From assembly GCA_964549105.1 (NCBI GenBank), contig CAZJTZ010000007.1, positions 1 to 64,000 on the forward strand: DNA of 64,000 bases, read 5' to 3'. A program made the position numbers and the translations under genes. Positions 46,951 to 56,750 of this stretch are shown here, piece after piece. Numbering within the stretch: the first letter of the stretch is position 1; each line of letters begins with the position of its first letter. The notes below the pieces were generated by a model. That model was given only the letters and a program-made list of their open reading frames with translations. It had not been told where the DNA came from and searched no databases. Origin of the DNA: Hydrogenedens sp964549105. Lineage in GTDB: Bacteria > Hydrogenedentota > Hydrogenedentia > Hydrogenedentales > Hydrogenedentaceae.

Positions 46951-47034
46951 TGCCCGGGAGGAGAATTGAACTCCTATCCCATTTCTGGGACCAGATCCTT
47001 AGTCTGGCGCGTCTGCCATTTCCGCCACCCGGGC
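46951..47034 (-). tRNA. tRNA-Leu (anticodon AAG)
   Basis: On the minus strand a class II tRNA folds. Acceptor GCCCGGG pairs CCCGGGC with discriminator A. The anticodon stem CCAGA/TCTGG holds loop CTAAGGA, so the anticodon is AAG. A long variable arm TCCCA-GAAA-TGGGA and T-arm AGGAG-TTCAATT-CTCCT follow. CCA is not encoded. A T-run follows the gene. AAG would read CUU, and CUC if A34 is deaminated to inosine. Confidence 0.93.
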
Positions 47035-47118
47035 AAAGCACTTTTAATTGATGTATAATTTTATAACAAATGACTTAAAAATTTAAAATCGGGAGTGTAT
47101 TTTAGGCAAAATTAAACA

Positions 47119-47442
47119 TTAAAGCATGGGCTCATGTCTGCCTTTGCCTGCACCATTGGGATGGCGTGGGCAGGGGTTGGCAGTCATACTCGCGACGGAA
47201 TAAAATTTTTTGCCACAATATTTACATACATATTCGCTCTTCTCACTACCTTCATAAGGTGCATGTCTCCCTTTGCCAGGACCGTTGGGATGTCTTGGAC
47301 ATGCAGACGAAGTAAGAGAACTAGCACTTGATGCTTGTCTGCCACAATATTTACAAATATACTTTTTAGGACCATCCGCATACGCCATTGCCGAACAAAA
47401 TCCCAACACAATAACAACGGCGACAACTATAATCTTTTCCAT
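47119..47442 (-). CDS. Small secreted protein with two Cys2-Cys-His zinc-finger-like repeats
   Basis: Family not named by me. This 107-residue protein has a signal peptide (about 1-22, ending AYA) and two tandem repeats of about 37 residues. Each has CKYCG, fourteen residues from the second Cys to the next Cys, then CPRHPNG and GKGRH. The spacing is CxxC-x14-CxxH in both, followed by a further His. This looks like a metal (Zn) finger outside the cytoplasm. An RBS AAGGAG-like element precedes its ATG. It is monocistronic beside tRNA-Leu. Confidence 0.82.
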   Translation of the reverse strand: MEKIIVVAVVIVLGFCSAMAYADGPKKYICKYCGRQASSASSLTSSACPRHPNGPGKGRHAPYEGSEKSEYVCKYCGKKFYSVASMTANPCPRHPNGAGKGRHEPML

Positions 47443-47686
47443 TGTCCTTCTCCTTTTCTTATAATTAAATTTAATTAACCATATAAATATGTTGCACTCT
47501 TACATTTAACATTTTAACATTTTTTGTACAACAAAATTTGCTTATCCTCTAAACTTTCTGAGTTCAGTTGAATGGTTTCTTTATAAACTTTTACTGTCTC
47601 TTCATAATTTTCGGATAGATAAAATGACATCACTTATAAGTTTTCCAACAAATATTGTACAGATTTTGTAGAGACGAATGACTTTA

Positions 47687-48415
47687 TTAAATGTTAACTC
47701 CATGTTCTCTGGCAACAAGAATATTTGAGCGTAATAATGCCTCGAAACTACCACAATCTGCCCACCATCCTTCTAAAAACTCGTAGGTCATAGTTCCCCG
47801 TCTAATATATTCGTTGTTTACATCTGTAATCTCTAACTCTCCGCGGGCACTGGGTTTAAGTGTCTTGCAAATGTCAAATACATCAGAATCATACAAATAT
47901 ATACCAATAACTGCATAGTTGGTCGGAGGTTCTTTGGGTTTCTCTATAATCTCCTTTACTTTGTCATTATCAATAACTGCAACACCAAACTCTTGTGGGT
48001 TTGCCACTTCTTTCAAAAATATCTTTGCACCCGAAGGTTGTTTTGCAAAATCGTCAACCGCCTTTTTTATGCTACTCTGTGTAAAGTTATCACCAAGGAT
48101 AACGACCACTTTGTCCTTTCCTACAAATGGCTCTGCAAGAGCAAGGGCATGGGCAATACCCCCTTCAGTTTTTTGATAGGTATAGTGCAATTGTCGTAAA
48201 CCAAAATCCTCTCCATTTCCAAGCAAGCGTAAAAAATCACCTGCATTATTTCCACCTGTGACTATCATTATATCCTTAATTCCAGCGTCCACAAGAGTCT
48301 GAATCGGATAAAAAATCATGGGCTTGTTGAAAACAGGTAGCAGATGTTTATTTGTAACACGAGTTAAAGGTAAAAGCCTTGTACCCAATCCTCCTGCCAA
48401 AACTACTCCTTTCAT
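47687..48415 (-). CDS. Glucose-1-phosphate thymidylyltransferase-like nucleotidyltransferase
   Basis: This 242-residue enzyme has the nucleotidyltransferase start GVVLAGGLGTRLLPLT with catalytic Arg, then NKHLLPVFNKPMIFYPI and ILGDNF (metal-binding Asp). GELEITDVNNEYIRRG and GWWADCGSFEALL are typical of dTDP-glucose pyrophosphorylases of the short type. It makes dTDP-glucose, precursor of rhamnose and related sugars; no rfbB/C/D genes are in the window. It is divergent from the DUF1080 lipoprotein. Confidence 0.9.
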   Translation of the reverse strand: MKGVVLAGGLGTRLLPLTRVTNKHLLPVFNKPMIFYPIQTLVDAGIKDIMIVTGGNNAGDFLRLLGNGEDFGLRQLHYTYQKTEGGIAHALALAEPFVGKDKVVVILGDNFTQSSIKKAVDDFAKQPSGAKIFLKEVANPQEFGVAVIDNDKVKEIIEKPKEPPTNYAVIGIYLYDSDVFDICKTLKPSARGELEITDVNNEYIRRGTMTYEFLEGWWADCGSFEALLRSNILVAREHGVNI

Positions 48416-48550
48416 GGTATCTCTCCTTATCTATTCAAATTGAAATATGCTTGACTTATCATTATACTTTTATCTATTTGTGAATTATAAATGAATGGCA
48501 CGATTTATAAAAATTAGTGAACAAAAAATTTTACGATAAGGAAAATAAAA

Positions 48551-49294
48551 ATGAAAAAGCATTTAATCCCAAAACGAGGTGTATTTCTTCTGCAAGTTTT
48601 GATGGTAATCGTTTCAATTCTGGCAATGCTTTCTTTTTCGTGTTCTACAAAAGGTGGTGTAGAGGTTCAGAAACGAGTCCCAATCGGAAAGTGCACTTCT
48701 GCACCTCAGGGAGAGGGATGGGTAAACCTATTCTCCCCTGAATGTCAACCAAAATGGGAAAATGTAACTTCAGAAGATAAAAAAACAGGCTTTGAATTTT
48801 TGCCCGATAATATATTTCATATACCTGGTTCCAGAGGTGGTTATATTGCTTATTTAGGTTCAGAGGTCTCCAATTTTGAATTGCATATTGAGTTTAAAGT
48901 AACACCTAAGGCAAATAGCGGCGTCTTTTTCCGTTCTGATTTGAAAGACCCTGTTCAGAAAGGTTTTGAAATACAAGTTTTAGAAGATTATGGAGAGCAG
49001 CCCAATAAAAATTCTTGTGGTTCTTTGTATGATGTAGCCACGCCAATGTTTAATATGAGTTTTTCGCCCGGTGAATGGAACTCTTATGATATGACCTGTC
49101 GTGGTAGTAATGTGATTGTATTTATGAACGGTTGGAAGGTATTGGATGTAGATATATCACTAATGACCATGCCCATCGGGAAGTTTGATACGCCTTTAGC
49201 GCAACTACCTCCGAAGGGATATTTGCAATTACAAGACCATGGAGGCGAGGTATGGTATCGGAACGCATATTATAAAGATTTGACAAACAAGTAG
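48551..49294 (+). CDS. DUF1080 / 3-keto-disaccharide hydrolase family lipoprotein
   Basis: This 247-residue protein has a lipoprotein signal (LSFSC, Cys near 33), so it is anchored outside the cytoplasm. It is the second copy of the DUF1080 family in the window, sharing with the gene at 2-640 the blocks ANSGVFFRSD, QVLEDYGEQPNKNSCG, MNGWK and LQDHGGEVWYRN. Members cleave 3-keto-glycosides. The DprA gene follows after 14 bases but has no functional link. Confidence 0.9.
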   Translation: MKKHLIPKRGVFLLQVLMVIVSILAMLSFSCSTKGGVEVQKRVPIGKCTSAPQGEGWVNLFSPECQPKWENVTSEDKKTGFEFLPDNIFHIPGSRGGYIAYLGSEVSNFELHIEFKVTPKANSGVFFRSDLKDPVQKGFEIQVLEDYGEQPNKNSCGSLYDVATPMFNMSFSPGEWNSYDMTCRGSNVIVFMNGWKVLDVDISLMTMPIGKFDTPLAQLPPKGYLQLQDHGGEVWYRNAYYKDLTNK

Positions 49295-49308
49295 ATGGAA
49301 AATTAAGC

Positions 49309-50499
49309 ATGCAGGAACAAAAGAGGCACTGGCTAACCCTGTTCTTAATTCCAGGGATTGGCTCTGCAAATTTCATTAAATTAGTCTCACGGTTTGGTAG
49401 CCCTGAAGAGGTCCTCACTGCTTCGGAAAAAGCAATTTCAGAAGTAGTGGGCAAGGTCTTATCCCATCGAATTACACACTATCGTGAAGTGGTTGATGTA
49501 GATGAAGAAGAGAGACTGGTTGAAAAGAATGGAGTAAAAATCATCACATTAGACGACCCTGGCTACCCTGTATCGTTAGCAGAGATATATGACCCCCCAT
49601 TAGTTTTATATTACAAAGGCACTTTGCTTGAACGCGACCAATATTCTATTTCCGTTGTAGGGACAAGAAAAAGTACCCCTTACGGTAGCAAAGTAACGCA
49701 ATTCTTTGCCCAGGGTCTTGCAACTGCTGGATTCACTGTGGTTAGTGGACTTGCCCTGGGTATAGACGCTATTGCGCATAAAGCAGCATTAGATAGTGGT
49801 GGAAGAACTATAGCCTTTTTAGGGTGTGGTATTGATGTTATATACCCCAAAGAAAATAAGGATTTATATGAAAAAATTCAGACTCAGGGTGCAGTCGTTT
49901 CCACCTTCCCAATGCAGACAAAGCCCATAGGGAATAATTTTCCTGCTCGAAATCGTTTCATCAGTGGTTTTTCTCTCGGTACGATTGTGACAGAGGCAAT
50001 GCGTAATAGTGGTGCTATGATAACTGCCCAACATGCCGCCGACCAGGGGAAAACAGTGTTTGCCGTTCCAGGACCCATTGGCTCGTTTAACAGCGAAGGT
50101 CCCCATTGGTTAATAAAACAGGGTGCCAAACTGGTGGAAAAAGTGCCAGATATTATAGAAGAAATTCCTCAATATGTTCGTGAAAATATGCAACAAGAAG
50201 TCTCTATCTCTGTATCTACGGCTATTAAAAATTCTCAAACCACCTCTCTTCCTCCACCTTTGGAAACAAACAAACCCAAAACACCTGAAAATAAACAAAA
50301 CATAATAAACCTTCATATACCTACAGAAAATTCATTAGAAAGGAAAATATTATCTATTTTAAATCCCGAAGGGTCGTATGTAGATGAAGTGGCTCTCTCA
50401 TGTCAAATACCTGTCTCAGAGGCTCTTTCCACCTTGACTCTAATGGAGATAAAAGGATTGGTCAAACAATTTTCAGGAAAGAGATTTGCAAAGATATAG
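49309..50499 (+). CDS. dprA: DNA-processing protein DprA
   Basis: DprA binds single-stranded DNA and loads RecA during natural transformation. This 396-residue protein has an N-terminal SAM-like helical part and a Rossmann core: SVVGTRKSTPYGSK, SGLALGIDAIAHKAAL, GCGIDVIYPKEN, NFPARNRFISG. A C-terminal DprA winged-helix domain (NSLERKILSIL, VDEVALSCQIP) follows a Pro/Asn-rich linker. No other competence gene is seen. Confidence 0.95.
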   Translation: MQEQKRHWLTLFLIPGIGSANFIKLVSRFGSPEEVLTASEKAISEVVGKVLSHRITHYREVVDVDEEERLVEKNGVKIITLDDPGYPVSLAEIYDPPLVLYYKGTLLERDQYSISVVGTRKSTPYGSKVTQFFAQGLATAGFTVVSGLALGIDAIAHKAALDSGGRTIAFLGCGIDVIYPKENKDLYEKIQTQGAVVSTFPMQTKPIGNNFPARNRFISGFSLGTIVTEAMRNSGAMITAQHAADQGKTVFAVPGPIGSFNSEGPHWLIKQGAKLVEKVPDIIEEIPQYVRENMQQEVSISVSTAIKNSQTTSLPPPLETNKPKTPENKQNIINLHIPTENSLERKILSILNPEGSYVDEVALSCQIPVSEALSTLTLMEIKGLVKQFSGKRFAKI

Positions 50500-50512
50500 A
50501 AATGGAGTTTGT

Positions 50513-51250
50513 ATGATAAAAACAGAAAATTTGACAAAAAAGTTTGGAGAAAATGTAGCGGTCAACGAACTTAATCTTGAAGTTCCTGAGGGCACATTCT
50601 TTTGTTTTTTAGGCCCAAACGGTGCAGGGAAAACGACAACAATTAAAATGTTAACAGGACTTATTCGTCCTACGAAAGGCAGAGCATTTATAAGGGGTAT
50701 AGACATTCAACAGGAACCCGTTAAAGCCAAACAGTGTATAGGTTATGTTCCTGACCATCCCTTTCTTTACGACAAATTGACTGGCAGGGAGTTTTTAAAG
50801 TTTATAGCAGGACTTTACCAAATTTCTGAAAAAGAATTTAAAGAACGAACAGAAGAGATAGTGCCTTTGTTCGGCCTTAATTCCATTGTTGACCAACTCA
50901 TTGAGGATTACAGTCACGGAATGCGACAAAAACTCTCCTTTGCTGCGTGTTTTCTACATAAGCCTGATATTGTTATCGTTGATGAACCCTGGGTAGGACT
51001 TGACCCCAAAAATATTCGTCTTGTAAAAGACTATTTAAAAGAAAAAACAAAAAAAGATGGGCTTACGGTATTTATGTCTACCCATACATTAAGCATTGCA
51101 GAAGAAATTGCAGATGTTATAGGAATCATTCATCAGGGCAAACTATGTGCCTTCGGTTCAGTTCAAGAAATCAAATCGCTCTCTAATACTTCTGCAAATC
51201 TTGAAGATGTATTTTTAGAAATAACCAAAGAAACAGATGAAACATTATGA
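50513..51250 (+). CDS. ABC transporter ATP-binding protein
   Basis: The ATG at 50513 has GGAG upstream, giving 245 residues. Walker A is GPNGAGKTTT, the Q-loop region is IGYVPDHPF, the signature is YSHGMRQKLSFA, and Walker B ends IVIVDEPWVGLDP. It is of the ABC-2 exporter type. It overlaps the downstream permease gene by four bases, so the two are coupled. Confidence 0.94.
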   Translation: MIKTENLTKKFGENVAVNELNLEVPEGTFFCFLGPNGAGKTTTIKMLTGLIRPTKGRAFIRGIDIQQEPVKAKQCIGYVPDHPFLYDKLTGREFLKFIAGLYQISEKEFKERTEEIVPLFGLNSIVDQLIEDYSHGMRQKLSFAACFLHKPDIVIVDEPWVGLDPKNIRLVKDYLKEKTKKDGLTVFMSTHTLSIAEEIADVIGIIHQGKLCAFGSVQEIKSLSNTSANLEDVFLEITKETDETL

Positions 51251-52941
51251 ACCAAATCTCCGCCATATTGGAAGCAAAACGAAATATTCTTAAACACCAG
51301 ATATTAAGCATTCGTAAAGAGTCCAAATTAAAGATTTCTGTAATTACGGTTTCTGCTATATTGATTGAGTTGGGTATCTTTTTTGGACTTTATATAGGGT
51401 TTGACTGGCTATTACGCTTTGGGTCAAGGGCAGGGATTGAAGTAAATTTTGGCGAACTTCTTATGTCGCGTATGTTTATGATACTTATGGGTGCTGTCTT
51501 CTTATTCCTTATTTTCTCCAACATTTTAGTTGCGTTCTTTACTTTATATAAAGCAGAAGAAATCCATTTCCTTATCCAGACACCCGTTCCATACCATCGC
51601 TTATTTCTGGTCCGATTTATTGAATGTATCGTTTTCAGTTCCTGGTCCGTAGCCTTTTTAGGGGTTCCCCTGATTCTCGCTTATGGATTAAGCATAAAAG
51701 CACCTATATTCTTTTACTTTTCCTCTATTATATACTTCATACCCTTTATTATTATCCCGGCAGCATGGGGAAACATTATCACACAATTTTTAGTTCTTAT
51801 CTTTCCAAAAATAAAATTGAGAACAATGGTTCTGTTGGGCTTTTTAGCAGTTGTCTTTTTGTTCTGGTACATTACCACTATGTTGCGAGGCACAAAAATT
51901 AGTGAGGATACAATTCTCCCTGTGTTTTTAGGTGCAACTTCTCGTGTTCAATCGCCTTTATTCCCTCCCTACTGGTTTTCTGAGGGGGTATTAAAATCCA
52001 AAGAGTGGCAATTTTGGGATGTAACATTCTGGTTTATGCTTTTAATGTCCAATTCTATATTTTTTACATTTCTTGGTTCTCTCTTATCCCGATGGATATT
52101 TTATCCCGGCTTTTCAGGACTTCAAGGGAGCGGACAGAGACGAATTAAGTTGCCTAACCGAGGCATATTGGGCAGGTTAGACACATTTTTAGGTTTTATC
52201 CCTTCTCCATATCGACCATTAGTGGTAAAGGACTTTCGCTTATTCTGGCGGGACGCAACGCAATGGTCACAGTTCATTATCTTCTTCGGTATTATGGCAA
52301 TTTACATAGCCAATTTGCGGAATACCACCAAATATTTCGAGCAAGAAATGTGGCGTAGTTTTATTGCATGTATGAACATCGCTTCATTAAGTCTAATCCT
52401 TGCAACCCTGACCAGTCGTTTTATCTTTCCCCTGATTAGTTTAGAAGGACGACGATTCTGGGTTATTGGTTTAGCACCTATCACACTTCGTCAATTGATT
52501 TGGCAAAAATTCTGGTTGAGCGTTATAACCTCTGCACCTTTCACTGTGACCCTTGCTGTTCTATCGGGATATATGCTTCAATTGGCATATCTCTATTATT
52601 TCCTGACCGTTTTTAGCATTGTATTAATGACCTTAGGACTTTCAGGGCTTGCTGTCGGTCTGGGTGCACTCTATCCAACTTTTGAAGAGGATAATCCCGC
52701 AAGGATTGTTTCTGGCTTAGGTGGTACATTGAACCTGCTCCTGAGTATTTTCTATATCGCTCTTATTGTTGCAGCACAAACCTTAATTCTCCAATGGCGT
52801 GTACTGGAACAATTTACACGCCCGGGCTACTTTTGGGTTGCATTAGCCATTGTAATTACTTTTATAACGGTGCTTACAGGAATTGCAGTCACCGTCCCTA
52901 TGAATCTTGGTCTGCGAAACCTGAAATCATTGGAGTATTAG
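51247..52941 (+). CDS. ABC-2-type transporter membrane protein
   Basis: This 564-residue protein has about twelve hydrophobic segments, and a long Lys/Arg-containing stretch between segments. It forms the membrane part of the exporter with the overlapping ATPase. The family is the putative ABC exporter type found with such ATPases; the substrate is unknown. No signal peptide is visible. Confidence 0.85.
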   Translation: MNQISAILEAKRNILKHQILSIRKESKLKISVITVSAILIELGIFFGLYIGFDWLLRFGSRAGIEVNFGELLMSRMFMILMGAVFLFLIFSNILVAFFTLYKAEEIHFLIQTPVPYHRLFLVRFIECIVFSSWSVAFLGVPLILAYGLSIKAPIFFYFSSIIYFIPFIIIPAAWGNIITQFLVLIFPKIKLRTMVLLGFLAVVFLFWYITTMLRGTKISEDTILPVFLGATSRVQSPLFPPYWFSEGVLKSKEWQFWDVTFWFMLLMSNSIFFTFLGSLLSRWIFYPGFSGLQGSGQRRIKLPNRGILGRLDTFLGFIPSPYRPLVVKDFRLFWRDATQWSQFIIFFGIMAIYIANLRNTTKYFEQEMWRSFIACMNIASLSLILATLTSRFIFPLISLEGRRFWVIGLAPITLRQLIWQKFWLSVITSAPFTVTLAVLSGYMLQLAYLYYFLTVFSIVLMTLGLSGLAVGLGALYPTFEEDNPARIVSGLGGTLNLLLSIFYIALIVAAQTLILQWRVLEQFTRPGYFWVALAIVITFITVLTGIAVTVPMNLGLRNLKSLEY

Positions 52942-52945
52942 AAAC

Positions 52946-53344
52946 ATGAAAACTTTCACTATCACCACCTCAAAAAGGACACAATTTGTCAATTTAGATT
53001 CTTATGTGAGCAAAGCAGTTCAAGAGTCAAATATTCAAGATGGGATGGTTTGTGTCTATGTGCCTCATACCACGGCAGGAATTACCATTAATGAAAATGC
53101 TGACCCAGATGTCCTCCATGATTTAGAGCAAGTTTTAGATAAACTAATACCCTGGCACGGAAATTATCAACATGCAGAAGGTAATTCACCTGCCCATGTA
53201 AAAGCCTCTTTAATGGGTTCTTCCGTTCAGGTTATTATAAAAGATGGTGCACTTATGCTTGGCACCTGGCAATCCATTTTCCTCTGCGAATTTGACGGAC
53301 CCCGCACCCGCAAAATCTTTGTAAAAATCCTCCCTTCAAAATAA
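52946..53344 (+). CDS. YjbQ/UPF0047 family protein
   Basis: This 132-residue protein has the family signature YVPHTTAGITINENADPDV and HAEGNSPAHVKASLMGSS, ending with a GTWQSIFLCEFDGPR segment. YjbQ-type proteins include enzymes annotated as secondary thiamine-phosphate synthase; the role is not firmly established. It starts four bases after the ABC permease. Confidence 0.93.
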   Translation: MKTFTITTSKRTQFVNLDSYVSKAVQESNIQDGMVCVYVPHTTAGITINENADPDVLHDLEQVLDKLIPWHGNYQHAEGNSPAHVKASLMGSSVQVIIKDGALMLGTWQSIFLCEFDGPRTRKIFVKILPSK

Positions 53345-53545
53345 ATTGTACCTATTTGTTGGGTGAGACCGAACAAGCAAAGCGTAGTTTTGTAGACTGA
53401 GCCCAATGTGCCAAAGTGAGGAGCGGGAATGTATATGACCTGGCTAAATACAGGCAAGTAAACGAAGTGGACATCTGCGGATACGCGCTATTATATGCCA
53501 TTAATTCTACTACCTTAACCGTCAGCACGGATACCAGCGGGGCTT

Positions 53546-54319
53546 CTATCTTTTCTTTCCAATATAAAATACATACCCATAATATTCTTTATACTTATTA
53601 TAAAGTTCGGCTCCATACTTTTCGTATTTTACAAATTCTTCGGCAGATTTATTACCCTTATATTTATCCAAAAATATTTTTTGTGCTGTTATTTCCGGAA
53701 CAAAAAAATTGTCAATCCAGCAAATTTCAGGCAATATGAATGATGCCATAACAATATAGCCTGCTTTTTGCATTTGAGCAATTTTATTTGGAATGGTGTC
53801 TATTTCAGGATATGCTTTATTCCAAAAATCAAATATTTCTTCTGGCCGTTCTTCTGTAAACCATGATGCTTCACTAACAGCAACATAACCACCTTTTTTT
53901 AAAAACTTATTCCAATAATTCATGCCTTTTTCAAAACCAATATTATATATTGCTCCTTCACTCCAAATAAGGTCTAATTCATTTAATCGAAAATCAAGTT
54001 TATCCATTGAACCAATAACGCCTTTAACTCTGCTTTGAAGATTCAATTTTTGTACATTGTCATTTAGTTTGTCTATAAAACCAGGGAATAAATCAATGCC
54101 TGTAATATTCCCTGGAGTGTTTTGAGCCAAAACTATAGTTTGACCTCCAGTACCGCAACCAAGATCAGCAATCTTTGAATTTTCGTGTAGATTATCAATA
54201 AAACTTAATGCTTTTATGGTTGCTTCCGGGCTACCTGGACCTTGACGTTCCATACTGGAAAAATATTCGCAAATTAATTCAATATCAAAATCGTAAATAT
54301 TATGTTCTTCATCGCTCAT
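53546..54319 (-). CDS. Class I SAM-dependent methyltransferase
   Basis: This 257-residue protein has motif I IADLGCGTGGQ, then GNITGIDLFPGF and a DLIWSEGAIYNIGF stretch. The substrate is unknown. It is isolated on the minus strand. The region between it and YjbQ shows no convincing gene; about 200 bases of less AT-rich sequence there resemble no family I know. Confidence 0.88.
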   Translation of the reverse strand: MSDEEHNIYDFDIELICEYFSSMERQGPGSPEATIKALSFIDNLHENSKIADLGCGTGGQTIVLAQNTPGNITGIDLFPGFIDKLNDNVQKLNLQSRVKGVIGSMDKLDFRLNELDLIWSEGAIYNIGFEKGMNYWNKFLKKGGYVAVSEASWFTEERPEEIFDFWNKAYPEIDTIPNKIAQMQKAGYIVMASFILPEICWIDNFFVPEITAQKIFLDKYKGNKSAEEFVKYEKYGAELYNKYKEYYGYVFYIGKKR

Positions 54320-54714
54320 TTGTGTTTCTCCAAGAACTTCATGATGCTATAGTTTACTACTTTATACAATATACTTTTATAAAATTTTCTTTCATCGCTT
54401 CACAAAGGTTTAACTGTAAAATTGTATCAGGGGACTGGTATCTACTAAAAAATTTTAAAAGTCTTTATTTTTTCGTGATAGATAATACAATATTTTATAA
54501 TGTAAGGACTCTCTAAAAATCCCCCTTTAAATTTTTGTGCAAAAGACTAATGACTAAATATGTTGATAGTTGATATACAATCGTTTTTTGGGTCTATTTT
54601 ATCTCTTCTCTGACTTAGCAAAATTGTTTCAAATTGACTTCTTTATTATAATATATAATATATTTGTATCGTATTAGATTGGTTTAAAATTTGTCAATTT
54701 TATAGGTAAAAAAA
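54320..54714. other. Intergenic region upstream of TIM-barrel gene
   Basis: No gene is supported in these 395 bases. The right end holds the likely promoter at 54634-54661, described separately. The rest is AT-rich and featureless. Confidence 0.45.
54634..54661 (+). promoter_or_regulatory. Sigma-70-like promoter
   Basis: TTGACT at 54634-54639 is separated by 16 bases from TAATAT at 54656-54661. Transcription would start near 54668, about 47 bases before the ATG of the secreted TIM-barrel gene. Confidence 0.5.
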
Positions 54715-56580
54715 ATGTTAAAGAAAATAAATTTGAGTCTTATTCTCTTGTCTAATTTGTTTCTTCTATCTATTAATGGTTATACACAAACAGCACAAAT
54801 TGGGGCTAACTTAGAAGGAAAATCTTCTATGCGGCTTGCCATAGAGAAGATTGCTTATCGCCCCGCAGTATGGGAAAAAGAGAAGGTAGAAGAATTTGAA
54901 AGCAATATAGTTAATAAGGGTGGTTTAGTTCATATATATTATCGAAACATTTCCGAGGAAACGATTAGGATTCGTTATTGGCGTTGGAACCGGAAAGACC
55001 GTTCTTATTGGGTGTTGAATCATTTTGTAGCATGGGACCGATTTATAAATCAGATAGTACAACCCGGAGAGCAAGGTGTTCTGGAGATTAATGCGGTATC
55101 TGAAGACTTTGCCCCCGATTCAAAATTCACATTGCAGTTTATAGATGAACGCTCTCGTTTATGTGCTACCACAGAAGGCGTTCTCAGTCCTGACCCTTTA
55201 CGCATTACATATATTCATGTCTTACCAGGATTACAGGAATTGGAAGTATTCATTCAAAATTTTTCAAAGGACACCTATCAAATTGAAAATACAGTTTTTT
55301 CCCCTCAAACTAAAATTTCTGCCAATTGGAATACAAAACGAATAGAGCCTGATGGAATAGCAATTGCAAAAATTCAATTGTCGCAGGCGTTATCTTTAGG
55401 GAGTTGGTTTATAACGGGGGTAGAGGTTTTATCGGACAAAGGGAAAATGAAAAAAATTTTTTTGGGACATCGTCGTGCTTTTGAAGATAATTTTCCAATT
55501 GGCGTCTGGTCAAACAAACCAGAGACTTATGAAACACTATATAATTTACATATAGATACGATGGTAGAAGGTGGAAACAAGGACAACCCTTTTTTTACAG
55601 AGATTGCTCCAAAATATGGTTTCCGCGCAATGGTTCACACAGGTGTTCCGTTAAATGTAGATGTTGTTCGCGAGTTTTCGAATCATCCTTATGTCCTATG
55701 CTGGATGTTGCAAGATGAACCAGATTGGTCAACTCCAGCAAATATTATTTTCCTTGTTAATCAACATCTCTGTCAGTATGACAATACTAAACCCACATTT
55801 CTTACTTTATGTAGAAATATCAAATTTTTTGAATATGCTTCTATTTGTGATATTCCCTGTCAGGACCACTATTCCGTAACGGCCCCATCCAGTAGTAAAT
55901 GGCCCAAACCTTATGGGACGCGTTTAGAAGAAACGGCTTATTACACACGCGACCTTAAATTAGCATCCGAACCAAAGCCTATCTGGGTATGGAGTCAGGC
56001 TATTGCAGATTGGAGTGAGAGACCTAAACGACCCGTGCCGACACCTGAAGAATTGGGAGCACAATTAGTCTTGAATTTAGGTAGAGGCGCAAAAGGTATC
56101 CTATGGTTCAATCATGATGAAAAAGTGGCAAAGAAATATCCTGAATTGGAACGGGAAATGCAGGGCTGGGGAAGGGTCATGAGTTTGCTAAAAGAATATC
56201 TCCTTAGTTCCGAACCGATAAATTTTGATAATTCTGCCCCTGAAAATGTGGATATAGCACCACTAATAGGCAGAGATTTTGCAATTTTATGTATTACAAA
56301 TTTGGATTATGATATTCATCCAGAAGCCTATCTGTTTAGAGCAAAACAGAATATAAAAATCAGTATAAAATTGCCAATTCAAGTTCAGTCTGTTTTTGAA
56401 GTTCGTCCACAAGGGGTCAATGAATTAAAACTAGAAAAAGGAAGAGAGACATCCTTTGTCCTGCCAGAATTAAAATCGCAATCAATTGTATTCTTACACA
56501 CACAGCCGTCAATAAATGAAAAACTTAGTGAACAGTGGAATAACATCACTGCAAAGGAAATTAAGTCATTAGACAGATAA
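54715..56580 (+). CDS. Secreted TIM-barrel-like protein (glycoside hydrolase-like)
   Basis: This 621-residue protein has a signal peptide (about 1-25). N-terminal beta-rich domains (about 30-245) are followed by a barrel-like region (about 250-500). There HPYVLCWMLQDEPDW gives Asp-Glu-Pro at a strand end, as in clan A glycosidases and agarase/beta-galactosidase-like enzymes, and GAKGILWFNHDE follows. A C-terminal beta domain completes it. Family not identified; a polysaccharide-active enzyme is the best guess. Confidence 0.7.
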   Translation: MLKKINLSLILLSNLFLLSINGYTQTAQIGANLEGKSSMRLAIEKIAYRPAVWEKEKVEEFESNIVNKGGLVHIYYRNISEETIRIRYWRWNRKDRSYWVLNHFVAWDRFINQIVQPGEQGVLEINAVSEDFAPDSKFTLQFIDERSRLCATTEGVLSPDPLRITYIHVLPGLQELEVFIQNFSKDTYQIENTVFSPQTKISANWNTKRIEPDGIAIAKIQLSQALSLGSWFITGVEVLSDKGKMKKIFLGHRRAFEDNFPIGVWSNKPETYETLYNLHIDTMVEGGNKDNPFFTEIAPKYGFRAMVHTGVPLNVDVVREFSNHPYVLCWMLQDEPDWSTPANIIFLVNQHLCQYDNTKPTFLTLCRNIKFFEYASICDIPCQDHYSVTAPSSSKWPKPYGTRLEETAYYTRDLKLASEPKPIWVWSQAIADWSERPKRPVPTPEELGAQLVLNLGRGAKGILWFNHDEKVAKKYPELEREMQGWGRVMSLLKEYLLSSEPINFDNSAPENVDIAPLIGRDFAILCITNLDYDIHPEAYLFRAKQNIKISIKLPIQVQSVFEVRPQGVNELKLEKGRETSFVLPELKSQSIVFLHTQPSINEKLSEQWNNITAKEIKSLDR

Positions 56581-56750
56581 AATATCCTATCCCATTTCAT
56601 TTTATTTAAAATTATTTGTCTCTTACTTTTATAGAGGACAACATTAAATCCGCTTCATTTTCTATCATTATTTATGCCCTTTCTTTGTGTATTTGCATTG
56701 TGTTGCTTTTTCATTGTAAAATTTATACATCATGAAAATAGTGGCGGCAT

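Noticed and set aside
46853..47041. Open frame antisense to tRNA-Leu(AAG)
   Set aside because: It is the tRNA gene read as protein.
53345..53545. Less AT-rich stretch between YjbQ and the methyltransferase, with an open frame of about 100 codons
   Set aside because: The open frame resembles no protein and mostly overlaps the antisense of the methyltransferase; no RNA gene structure was found.
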